Of a stretch of 64,000 nt of DNA, positions 9,722-21,600 are shown in pieces. This DNA comes from Lingula anatina. Taxonomy: Eukaryota > Brachiopoda > Lingulata > Lingulida > Lingulidae. Where the stretch lies: contig NW_019775181.1 in NCBI RefSeq assembly GCF_001039355.2, forward strand, positions 157,706 through 221,705, in the 5' to 3' direction. Position 1 is the stretch's first letter. Every line of letters begins with the position of its first letter. The notes under the pieces were generated by a model that worked only from the letters and a program-made list of their open reading frames with translations, did not search any database and was not told the DNA's origin. The position numbers were made by a program, and so were the translations under genes.

Positions 9722-12422
9722 AATAGAAAAAAAATTAAAATATGTGGTTGGTGGATTGTTTCATTTCATTATTGGGATGTGTAATGGACTGCGTCACTAA
9801 CAAATTTTTATACTTTAATAATTACCAAGAAGCTTACCATGTGATTAAGTGCCTTCTCTTAAAGTAACGGCAAAGAAGGAAATTAGAGCCAAACGATAGT
9901 AATGGAGGGAGTGAGGGCACGTGTTTTAAAACAAAATAGATCCATATCTGCCCCCACCAAACGAGGACGGAAAAGATTATTTTTTCCCTTTTAAGTTTGC
10001 TTTTATAATAAGCACCATTGTAGAAATTCTTTTTGATAATCTATGCAAAGTCATTAGGTTATGACGGACCAACCAGGCCAATGTATATAGAACTGTTTAT
10101 TAGCATGTCTGTCACTGTAAAACGATGCAGTAGTCCTGCAATAAAGCGCCTCTCGGTGCGATGGTGAACTACGGCGATGATTATATCTTTTAAATGGGGG
10201 GAAACTGCGAGTTTTATCAATACTGTTTTCTGATGGCATAGATTTGTAAAATTAGAGCATTTATATTGAGTGGTAAAAAAAAAAAATTAAATTAAAAAAA
10301 TGAAAAGCAGACTATGTTATGGATCTATTCGGTGCATTTAAAACACCACAAATGCTATTTATAAAAATATTTTAATGGATCCAAAATTATGTTTCTGAAA
10401 AACTGATAATTTTTCAATCTAGTCATTACCGTAGTTATTTGTTATGCTGTGTTCAGCTTCTCCGAGAGAGGAAATTTGTCTCTGATCAGTCGTACAACTG
10501 ATATCTTTCAATTTAAGTTTTGCTTGACAAACTTAAGATTTATTGAGACTTGGGGATGTTGTTACCCCATTTGTTGAAACCGCCAGCCAAGAAGTTATAA
10601 AGTTATAACTTCTTGCGCCAGCCAACAGCCGCAAGGGGCCACCCAGGTCCAGCCCCGAGCTTCGTGAATGGAGGGTGGTATTTGAGTACGGTCAATTCTT
10701 ATGAATGTGTTAGCGGTGACTGTCTCAACCGATGCAATGGATCTTTTAGCGCGAGTGCCGCTTGAATCGAGGTTTCCATTGTATGATTATTGTAAACCTG
10801 GAATGTGGTCGATATATGTAATAAACATATACCAAGTAATAGAAAAAACAAACAAAAAACGTGATATATGATATCTTCTCATTACACTGGCCATTGCTGT
10901 ATATTTGCAGTAGATCGGATTCGAGCCCCACTTACATGTATCTGAGGATTCTTAGGATCTTTTATGCCCACTGTGTTGCTTTCTGATATTTAAGAAATCG
11001 AATTATGCCAACAGAGCGATGTTTTGTGATCGTTGTTAATTCTAACCCAGAAGTCGCGCGCTCTGCGTCCGAGAGTGGGTTGCGAGAAGGTGGTGAAAAA
11101 ACGTGGAGCCCCCTTAACGCACCCTAAAGGTTTGAAACATGTCATTCAGAATATCAAGATGAAATTAAAAGTAATCCTGATGAAATTAAAAGCAATCCTG
11201 ATGCTCCGTGTTTGGAAAAGTGATGTACTTGTCGGCGGTAGGCGCTCTCTCAATCACACGCGCACACGCGACCATACGGGCTTAGGTTATACCGATCTAT
11301 ACCTGCACGTGTAGGCGACGCTGCGAAGCACGCGCACTGCAAGCTATCCAAAAAGTCACAGCCAGGTCTTCAGACCATGCCTGTACCTCTCTCTCTACAC
11401 AAGGCCGCTGTTGGATCCAGCTACCCCGCGGTGATATATCAGTGCCAGCGACGGTTGCAGGGTTTTTGGCAATAAAGAACTCTTAACAATCATTATGGAG
11501 GCCGCGGCGCACAATTCCCACATTTGTGAGTGTGTGGAGTAACAAGATCCGCGTGCGACCAACGCTCAGGAGACCTCTACAGTGAACTTAACATACGCCG
11601 CCAATAAAACGCTCTGCGGGTGCGTGACGGGACTGTGCCGCTTGCTAACGTAACACGGAACAACCACAAGGTCGATGAATTGATTGACGGCAAACCACGA
11701 CACTCAGGCAGCGGAGCTGGCAGCTTTCTTGTAACTTTGTGCTGTAGACTATATGATAGAGAAAGACGTGTTTATGTCCTACAAGGTTACAGGGGCCCGG
11801 TTACACGTTTTCTACGGTGGCTTGAGTGAACGCACATACTTTGTGATGGGCTTACACTTCTGTCAGTTCTCTCTCTCTCCTTTTTGCCGTTGCCTTTGCA
11901 TATTTTCTTATGTCATTCAGAATATTTTGTAAAATACAACTTGTTTGTCCAAAGAAAAGACTGGCACCTCTCTCTTTGTAAATATTTCCAAAATATTTGT
12001 CTATATATATTTTTTATTTATGTTTGTCTTCCATTTATTTATTTATGTATCTATGTATTTATTTATTTATTTACTACCTGTACCACAATGACAATTAATT
12101 ACCAAATGCATATGCTATAAACATGACGACAACAATATACCTAAAATTAACATATACCGCCAAAGCCATACATGGAGCACCCAGATATCACCGCTTGCCG
12201 ACCTCGAGACACTGCAAGCTGGGAAAGGATAACACCAGATCAATTCCGGGCATAATGAAACCCTGTGTAACCAGTCAAATCTCGTTATATTTGTTGACAG
12301 TCTACGCACGTGTTCAACACAATGCTGGCGTCCCACAGTGTGGTTAGATTAACCCGCCGTGGAGAGAGCAGCCAGTGGCCCCGTGGAGTGTTGACCAGTG
12401 CTGGGGAAAGATGGGGTTTTTA
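9722..12422. other. Intergenic DNA between MRPS28 and HEY, proximal part
   Basis: No gene recognised. It contains a perfect 26-bp palindrome at 10589-10614 and an ATTT-type microsatellite near 12035-12075. ORFs under 95 codons here lack homology or splice context that I can support. Confidence 0.5.
10589..10614. repeat. Perfect 26-bp palindrome
   Basis: Arms AAGAAGTTATAA and TTATAACTTCTT are exact 12-bp inverses around AG, so a stable cruciform or hairpin is possible. It is bracketed by a short direct repeat (CGCCAGCC at 10581-10588 and 10616-10623). Function unknown. Confidence 0.85.
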
Positions 12423-12633
12423 GGGCACGTCCCCAATGAAACTATCGTTCTACGTCGATCGTTCCAGTTCTGTGGGGACTCTGCCTGAATGCAATCACAT
12501 AAAATGACTGAAACACCCCTTTGACCTGCTAGGGGGTGATTGACGCTCATGTGCACTTCGTTTTGAGTGGGACTGAATGAACACAAAGTTGGATCGATCT
12601 AACTAGAACGTTAGTTTCATTGGGAATGCACCC
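12423..12633. mobile_element. Palindromic MITE, PIF/Harbinger-like
   Basis: Left end AGGGCACGTCCCCAATGAAA pairs with the right end TTTCATTGGGAATGCACCCT. Arms extend over about 55 bp including TGAAACTATCGTTCT-like sequence. TTA flanks on both sides (12420-12422, 12634-12636). No ORF of note. Intergenic. Confidence 0.75.
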
Positions 12634-13020
12634 TTACACATGCTGGGAACCTATTTAAGCGACAGGGATGTTTGTAACCGTAGAACCATTTTTTATTTGC
12701 TCAATTATGAGGTCGATTCATTGTATTTCAGTGGCATGGGGACAGTACAATAACCACAGTTCTCCTAACTTCATAGGGCTTTTATCCCCGTTTCCGTGTT
12801 CTAGCCGCTGTCCTGTGACACCAAGGAATCTGACACCTTGACAGTTTATGTATCATAGTTGTGCACGTGGACGTAGTTAAGTGGAGAGTTAACGCGTGCT
12901 AGGACGCCCTTGCAGTCACTCATGTCCCATTAGAGGAAAATGACCTGTCCTTAGACCCTTGACCCGAGAATGTATACAAATACATACACACACTAAACAT
13001 TGCAGGGACGCAGCAAGGAG

Positions 13021-13199
13021 CCGGTGTATAACAGGAATGGTAGTCAACTAGGAACCATTAGCCCGTTCCCTTTTAGACTTTGTACAGGTGACTTTTGTCC
13101 CATATACTAGCCCCAACACTGTGACTAAACCCCAGCCTATACTTATCGTATGGGACCCCCGGACTTCCACTCCCAGGACTTCCATTTCCGTCACACCGG
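13021..13199. mobile_element. MITE with CCGGTGT termini, copy 1
   Basis: Starts CCGGTGTATAACAGGAATGG and ends CCATTTCCGTCACACCGG, forming imperfect terminal inverted repeats. A related copy in the opposite orientation lies at 42595-42728 in the MTCL gene. They share CAGGAATGGTAGT, AAAGTCACCTGTA and GGTTCCTAG-like blocks. Confidence 0.75.
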
Positions 13200-13730
13200 A
13201 TTGAAAGCTGAATGCTACACTGGTGGTGGCACGGTTATTGCAGTTAAATTCATGATAAACGTTGTATAATGCACCACGTAACTCTCATTAATTTATATTT
13301 CGTGGTAAAAATCCATGCTGAAGTCAGTCGACGTGGTTCTGGGCGGCGAACAATATGTTTGTGTTAAATTCCAACATTTAGTAAGCTAGGAGGAGGAGGT
13401 CCAATCCAAATTAAAATAAGTGCGCAATATTACCGCGTTAACAAAAACATCCTCCGTGTCAGCAGTGAACAAGTTATCGTGGGAATAGGCCAGCGTTCAG
13501 CTTCCCAACTGGTTTTCCATTCGTTTAAGGGTTAAAAACATTTGTTAAACTTTTCAAGTAGTCGAGTAATGTACTGATCCCAGTGAGTGAGTCACCGTGT
13601 AAGTCGAAAGAGATGGTAATATCCCGATCCTGGTCCGGGAGCCATACCCCGAGTTTGCAGTATCGACTGTGGACAGATGTGGACTGATTATTTAGAGGTG
13701 AGTTGACATTAAAACTGAAAACTCGGGGTA

Positions 13731-13896
13731 GGGGCTGAAAACCTGGTTAAACGTTCGCCGGTGTTGATATCCCGGTCCTGGTCCGGGAGTCTTGGCCTGG
13801 TTACACGTTGTCTGGTGTTTTGATATCCCGGTCCTGGTCCGGAGACTAGGCCTGGTTACACGTTCACTGCTGTTGATACCCCGGTGCTGGTCCAGA
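13731..13896 (+). repeat. Three-unit minisatellite, about 55 bp
   Basis: Units share CCTGGTTACACGTT, then TTGATATCCCGGTCCTGGTC and a C(C)GGAG stretch. A more diverged piece (GATCCTGGTCCGGGAG) appears earlier at 13625. GC-rich relative to its surroundings. No coding sense. Confidence 0.75.
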
Positions 13897-14421
13897 ATGT
13901 CAAGTGACATTACGGACTGGCCGGTTAGACAAAAACACCTAAATTACTTTCTTTACGTGCATGTTTTGGATAACAGATAAATCTCCAGTGTTTAATGACT
14001 AAATTCCTTTGAATTTACACGTGTACTTTTACTGATGGCGTAATCACTGCGATTATGAGATAAAAAATTTCAAAATCGGTTTTTCAAATCGCTCCTTTGC
14101 CTGAGCACCCACGAACACCTTTCCACGCCAATTTAATGAGTAATTAAAAACCCAAACCACTGAGTAATCCAAAACCATGCCAGCGATTTTTCTTTAAAAA
14201 TGCATTTTTTTCCATGAAACATTGTAATTAATTAGGGCCTCAAACTCCACGACAAAACGACGGCACGGGCGAACGCTCATGCTTATCAGCGGGAACTGTA
14301 AACGCCGATCTTACATATTTTTTGAGGTTTTTTTTATTGCTTTTAGTCGGCAAAATGGTGGACGCATTATTGAATAATTAGATGCACGAAAAACCTGACT
14401 TTCGGTGTTTTGATGGTCATA

Positions 14422-14661
14422 GGGACCATTCCCAGACCCTATCGTACTAACTGTGGATCGATCTATCTCCGAGGGAATCAATATAAGCGGCTTAGATGTC
14501 TGTCATGCCAACTGAAGCTGCTAGGGGATAATTAACTATCGTTTAGCAGCTTCAGTAAGCTTGCCAGACATCTTTAGAAGCCCCTTCATCTGAAAGCAAT
14601 TTAGCGAGAAAATCCTCGAAGATGGATCGATCCTGTTAGATCGATCTAGGTATGGGAATCC
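14422..14661. mobile_element. Long palindromic MITE, GGGACCATTCCC family
   Basis: Left end GGGACCATTCCCAGACCC and right end TATGGGAATCC form the termini. Inner arms share AGATGTCTG and GAAGCTGCTA blocks around 14535. GTCATA occurs on both flanks (14416-14421 and 14663-14668), with one extra base on the right, so the exact target duplication is unclear. Related to the copies at 8105 and 40785. Confidence 0.75.
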
Positions 14662-17600
14662 AGTCATAAACCCGTCTGTAACTTTAATTGGGGGAGTGTT
14701 CGTGGGGTGCTCGTCTTCATATTTACCAAGTCAAGAAGCACGTGCCGTTTCGTCAAAAAACGGATAGTGTCACCTTTTCGTATTATCCCACATTAATTAA
14801 AAACCAATTTTCTAAATGGCAAGGACTATGTAAGCTAATAACAAAGACACAGACTGCGGATAAAGTCAAAACCCAGAAAAACGTGCAAACATTTATTATC
14901 CTTCAAATGCCTAATCTTCTAGCACGCTTTGTTTAATGCGTTTGTATGTATCGTTCTACCGCGGTACAGATGAGAACGTAAATAATCGTGAAATAATAGG
15001 CGTTCATGATAAATGATTGCTCGCCACTTAAACAGTGATAGATAAAACTATAGGGGAAAATAAATCTTGAAAGGTTTGAAGCACTGCAGAAAGTAAACCA
15101 ACGTTTGTGTAAAGATAATGTGATAGCGAAATGGACCGTCACGTATAGCTGATATTAGTTGGCATAACGGATGAGAGAAATACTAGAAGTAAGGGGAGGA
15201 TCTCAAGGAAAATAGGGGGATAAGAAGCCATTAAATCTCTATGTTAATTGAGCAACTGCTTGTACTTGTGTAAATGATGTCAATTTCCACTTGGTCAAAG
15301 TTATAGGCTGCTGACGTTTATCTGACGCCCTGTATTTGTGAACCCGTAATTGTTTGCTTGTTACGGTAATTCGATTATTCTTACCCTTAAAAGCTTTTGG
15401 TGGTAAGCAAAGATTTTGATTATAGTTAAGTTAAGAAAAACGTGTCATTTACTGTGCGTAAGTCAATGGATAGATAAATATGAACTAAAATAAAATTGAT
15501 AAGTGCATAAACTCTTGGCTATAATTTAATTGTTATTGTTTTATTTGAATGCAATATAAAACTAATCATTTTAAGACATAAAAATATTATAATTGTCTCA
15601 TTATTTAACATACAAGTATTATTTTCAAATTTACGGAAGGATATTTCTGAACTAAGCAAATTAACTGTTACAAAATATATTTCTTCATCACATTGATTAC
15701 AAAGAAACAGAAATCTTTGAAGAAAAGCAGGGCGCGTCAGCGTTCTTTAAATTAATTTCAAAGTCGGCACCGACTTCGTCAATTAGGATGGCGGTATCTC
15801 AACATTTAATTCAATGTCTAAACTCTTACATCAGCTTCAAACAGAAAATCCAGTTTATATTTTTGAAGCTTCCTTTGAAGAACCGTGAAGCAGGGCAGAT
15901 AACGTCAAGTCACTGTAACCATAACACACTCGTTCTCAATATTCGCCGACATCTGACGCAGAAATCCTATCTGTTCCCATCCTAAACACGCATACTTTCA
16001 TAAAGGGCACAACACGAAGATTCGGATGCATATAATTACTCCCAATTTACCACGTGTGTTTTTTGCCTCCGAGGCTAAAAAGTAAATAAATACGATTGCC
16101 AGCACACCGTGGGAAGCAACACCCGAGTGAAGAAGGAACGCTGAATCTTCTTTTAATTTCTTCCTTGCCTCCTCCATTTGTGAACATTTGGCAATTATTT
16201 CCAACGTAATGCAAATACGTGGACTAGTTTCGCTTTAGGAAAAATAAATCATTTGAGATACATAAAGTAAATAAACATAAATCAAAAATGTAATTAAATT
16301 ATGAATGATTAAGTGGCATTCGACACCCGGGTTATTAATTACGCAAACAAACGCCACGACCCGTGCCACATTACGTAACTTGCACGTGCCACGCATTTGT
16401 CAACGTACAACAGACGATGTAACACTGTGAAAAGAGCCCTTCCTATCAGGAAATCTACCGATAATTAAATCCTGCAATAGTTTTGAAGCAGAGATTGCTC
16501 TAAAACCACAAGCCACAGAGTGGGCTTTTCGTCACCCTATTTGTGAACACAGACGCGTGATTTTTCAATACGTTTCCGACTGGAAACAGACATTTTCAAA
16601 GAAAGTGATGGGAGAGCATCAGCCACAAAGACACCAGCCACGTGTAACAATCCCCTCCAAAAATCTCAAAAACCGGCAGCCCGCAGCAGACCCATGAGTT
16701 CAAGCCAAAAACCCACTTCAAACGCCGCACTTTCATTTACATTCCGGTTGGGCGGTCATATTTATCATTTATTTGTCACTAAAAATAGCTTCATGATCAT
16801 GTATTCAGTAGTAAACCATATCAGCCCCCGCCCCCTCGCCCCCCCCCCCTTTCACCCTAGCTCTCCACCCTGAGGTTTTCCTGGACTTTACGCGTTTCAC
16901 ACGGCCTTGCGCTACCATAACGCAGTGCTACTCTCCCATGTAGAAATTGGTTGTCAAACAAAAGCTGCTCATCTGGTAAGAATGGGCGGTCCGATTTCAC
17001 GGGGAGAAACAGACGGGAGACACGTGCACGGTGACAATTGTCCGTATTGATTGACAGCTTGATTGAAGTGATAAACATGCTATTGGAGGCTCTACAGGAT
17101 GTAGCTAATGTAATAATCTGGAATGGAAGGAAATAGTAGGAAATTGATGCTTTAGATTCGAAGTCAATGAAGGCGAAGTTAAATTAGAGATAAGATGTGC
17201 TAAATATTTGTAAACATGGGTATAAATATCTATTTCCCTTGCAACCGCCCTAGAATGAAGACAGCAATCTACACAACCTATTTGATTATAATATATCATG
17301 CTGATTTTACATGTTTTGTTGGGTGTTATCTGTTTAATTCATATACGATCACTTGACATCATAAGAATTAAATCTTTGTAGCTTTATGAATATACCGAGA
17401 AAATACTTTTGGTAATAGTTAAAAGATTAATCACATTAAGGAGGGGATAAACAACTTCCGTAATATAAAAGAATTATTGCCAATAAGTAAAAGTGGAAGT
17501 GCAGTCGGGATGTAGACTGAATCTCCTGTTTCCCAATCGCCTATGGTGATCGACTTAGTTGAAGTAATCAACTTACATGTATAAGATTATGTACGGAAGG

Positions 17601-17873
17601 TCATTAAAATTCACTAATTAGTTCATTTAAAGACAAAATACATTTGAGTTAATGCTTCACACCAGCCATCAAAAATCACAGGGCAACGTGAATTAAACAT
17701 TTACTTTTACAAACCCTTTACCAACCTTTTTAATCTACTCAAATATCTCATTGCGATCTTTAGTTGCAATGTTGTTAAAACACGGAACGCTCATATTACC
17801 CTGTCGGCCAAACGCCTCTCCCTAAAATATCGGGTCATTTTACCAGTTGCGTGGAATTCACTAGGAGCAGCGT

Positions 17874-17881
17874 TTCCCACG
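17874..17881 (-). promoter_or_regulatory. Candidate Su(H)/CSL (RBPJ) site, distal
   Basis: TTCCCACG, the reverse of the consensus CGTGGGAA, about 800 bp upstream of the HEY start codon. Hey genes are direct Notch targets in many animals. Supported only by a motif match. Confidence 0.5.
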
Positions 17882-18579
17882 ACCCGCTCGTGTGAGCCGC
17901 GCGTCCCGCACACCTGCGGTGCCCGTCAACGGCATACTCAATGGCGCCTTCACTTCATGCCTATATCGCACGCGGGGTATTTTCCGCGTACCGTTGTATC
18001 TTACCCTGTGAATGAAGCCTATACTCCTTTATGACTTTTCTCGTTAATTATAAAACGATATTTTGATTGGATTTCAACTGATATTTTTTTGAGTTGTTTA
18101 CTAGTTTAGAATGCCGTTTATGTGGGCTGTGTAATGCCGGTAGTCGTACAGAGCGTTGGTTATACAGCGTCTGGCGATGCCATCTGGCGTGCTATTAATA
18201 AGGCACGACCAATGATTGAACGGACTGATATCAGATATTAATGACTGAACAAGAACACTTTTGTGGGAGACACTTGCGGTTTAACAGGGACATTTTACAA
18301 CTTTGCATTTAAGAGAAAAAACAAGGTGAATGTTTTCTATACTTTGACATGTATCGAGTAATTTGTCAGTGGTTAAAAATCTATTTTATGTAGCGACTGT
18401 AAGGTAGAAAATTGAAGTTTGCAGTTCAGTATGTATTTTATTGTTTATTCTCCCTAAGAAATTGGACCATTGTCTAGGAAAGCGCGCGCTAAGTCAACAC
18501 GAGCCTGCCTGTCAATCACGTGCGGTGTATTTCTGGGAGGTGTGTCTTTCACACACTCGCCACTGCTATATGTTTAGAG

Positions 18580-18587
18580 CGTGGGAA
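18580..18587 (+). promoter_or_regulatory. Candidate Su(H)/CSL (RBPJ) site, proximal
   Basis: Exact consensus CGTGGGAA 89 bp before the HEY ATG, so in the promoter or 5' UTR. With the distal inverted site at 17874 it suggests Notch input. A CACGTG E-box at about 18516-18521 lies close by and could serve Hey/Hes autoregulation. Confidence 0.6.
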
Positions 18588-18675
18588 TCCCCAGTTAGTT
18601 TCAATCTAATTCCTGTCTCAGGAAAGAGCCGAGTTTGCAGACGAAGGTTCCTGCTTCCTGGAAAAATCAGCAGAG

Positions 18676-21600
18676 ATGACAAACGTCAAAAGAAGCGCCA
18701 GCGACAGCGACGGAGACGACGTGTTCGACGATTCCCTGGATGTCGGGTGAGGAAGTCCGCCTTTAGTTTTGGTGTTAATCGGATATATGTGATTTGTTTT
18801 CAGTCACTTTCAGCGACACGCGCGCACGTGACCAAGGACGTTGGGTGTTAATGCCTGCACGCGTGCACGACCTACTGCCCCACCGGCGTCTACCCTAGCT
18901 AGTGTGTCCGCGTGTACAACCAACGGCACTGTCGTCTGCAGCTTGTAAAGTTCTGAACGCGAACCGTAGTCGGCTTTCATAAGAGATGCTCTTTTTTATA
19001 TAGAAATAATATGTAGGTAAATTGATGGGAGACCCGACCACATTCGTTGCGGAAATGTGAATATCAATTTATTTGCGCGGACGTTCTGGCAACGGTAGGC
19101 CTACATAGAGAAAATTATAGGACGTATTTATATCCCGTTAATTTCTAAAAAAAATTAACGCAAAAGGCGTCGGAACATAAACTGTTAAAAAACTCAACAT
19201 GTTGAAAGCTTGGCTCGAAATCGATGCTAATTCCGGACAGACGTTTTATGTATTGTGCTCGTGCTGTCGGGGCGGCGTACAGCTTTAGCTGGCTATGGTG
19301 TAACCGCGTCCTGGCTACAGCAGTTTTTGAACTTCAGTGTGGCAAGGATGCACTGTGGTTGGGGGATAATTGATTCAGGAAACGAAATATGTCGGAATAC
19401 GAAGAGAGAAACGAGTACACTTCTTAGTATAAGTGGACATCGCAGTCGAATATTTTACTTACTTACAGAAATAATGTAAAATTGACGCATGTTCAGCATT
19501 GTTCTCACAGCAACCATTTCCGATAACTTGTTTTCACTTTCCCTGTATTGCCAAGCGGTGTTATTTATATTATCTGAAGACCCCTGTGTGTGCCTTCATG
19601 TAAAATTAACAGGTCCTTTTTATAAGCAAAAATGTAAAACATATTTGTACTGCAGCGTTGTTTACAAGCACTTTTTCAGTGTGTTTTCGTTTAAGTCTAA
19701 AGTCTGGACTCTGGTGAAAATTTCCCATGCTTCTGTAGAACCACCCTGAATTTCATTATTCTAAATGATAAATGCCTTGAATATATCAGTGAAGTATAGG
19801 AACATTGCAGTAGCAAGTATATGTTTTTTACTGTGATCTCAGGGTGTAAAATAGTCGATGTTGCAACCACGATAAAAATGGAATTTGTTCTTTGGTAGCA
19901 ATACGGGCACATTGACAGTGTAAAACATTAACAAGATCGGGCCAGCTGGTCCCGCCGTGGCTCCAAAATAACACTAAACAGAACCGACGTCCCGGAATAA
20001 CAATAACAAATCTACTCGAGAGTTAAACTGAATTTTTTTCTTCTTCTTTTTTTATTTAGCTCTCCATCGCAGAGTTGCACCATGAGCGACAGGAAGAAAA
20101 GAAGAGGGGTAAGTTTGCCATCGATAACATTTCTGATATTTATTTTTACAGACACTTGTTGTTGAGTTTAATTACTGTGTTAATTGGCAAAATACTACTG
20201 CGGACTTGTCTTAGTTGATTTAACACTGTTCAAATCTGCATGTATAGCAATAACGTCAAGAGGGTCAGAGTATTGAGAGAAATGAGGCAGCCAATAACTA
20301 ACCGTTTCCCGAGTTAGTGACAGGGCCAGATCATTGTATCACGTGACCCCTGGTAACCGTTTTCTTTATTGACATACGTGACGGGCACTTTACGAGGACA
20401 GCCAAAACATTTTGTGGAAAAACGGACACCGCAATCGTCCATAATTGGCGATACTTTTAATGTCAACTGACCGGGTCCAAAAAGACGTTCATGGCATTCC
20501 ATTCGATAATCAATATTTCAAGGAAGTAATCAGTAGTTCAAAGTTGCGATCTATGTCAGATGGGGGTATTGAAGGTTGCCACAGCGCACTTGACTCTGAT
20601 GTTCGCTGTCGACTTGTGGTATGATAAAAGTGGTCCGGTCTGTGATGTTTGCCGCAATATTGACAGAGGGGATAAATACATTCAGTATCAAGTGGGTTCT
20701 GCCGGCAGTTAAAAAAAGAGGAAAAAAACAAGATTCAGGCCCGTAGACGAGGCGGGGTGTGAGGGGGGCGAAAGAAACCCCCCTTTTTTCTGGGGAAGGG
20801 GTCCCCTCTGGGGAATATTTTTATAATAAGGACACGAAGGGTTCATGGTTAAGGTCCCTTTTTTNCCCATGCTTCTGTAGAACCACCCTGAAATTCATTA
20901 TTCTAAATGATAAATGCTTTGAATATATCAGTGAAGTATAGGAACATTGCAGTACCAAGTATATGTTTTTTACTGTGATCTCAGGGTGTAAAATAGTCGA
21001 TGTTGCAACCACGATAAAAATGGAATTTGTTCTTTGGTAGCAATAGGGGCACATTGACAGTGTAAAACATTAACAAGATCGGGCCAGCTGGTCCCGCCGT
21101 GGCTCCAAAATAACACTAAACAGAACCGACGTCCCGGAATAACAATAACAAATCTACTCGAGAGTTAAACTGAATTTTTTTCTTCTTCTTTTTTTATTTA
21201 GCTCTCCATCGCAGAGTTGCACCATGAGCGACAGGAAGAAAAGAAGAGGGGTAAGTTTGCCATCGATAACATTTCTGATATTTATTTTTACAGACACTTG
21301 TTGTTGCGTTTAATTACTGTGGTAATTGGCAAAATACTACTGCGGACTTGTCTTAGTTGATTTAACACTGTTCAAATCTGCATGTATAGCAATAACGTCA
21401 AGAGGGTCAGAGTATTGAGAGAAATGAGGCAGCCAATAACTAACCGTTTCCCGAGTTAGTGACAGGGCCAGATCATTGTATCACGTGACCCCTGGTAACC
21501 GTTTTCTTTATTGACATACGTGACGGGCACTTTACGAGGACAGCCAAAACATTTTGTGGAAAAACGGACACCGCAATCGTCCATAATTGGCGATACTTTT

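Larger units (their letters stand above)
14662..18675. other. AT-rich HEY upstream region without genes
   Basis: No coding sequence supported. The DNA is AT-rich with scattered CACGTG E-boxes (for example near 16051, 16638, 17020 and 18517) and two CSL-type sites listed separately. A poly-C tract lies near 16840. The HEY transcription start is expected in the last few hundred bases, but I cannot place it. Confidence 0.5.
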
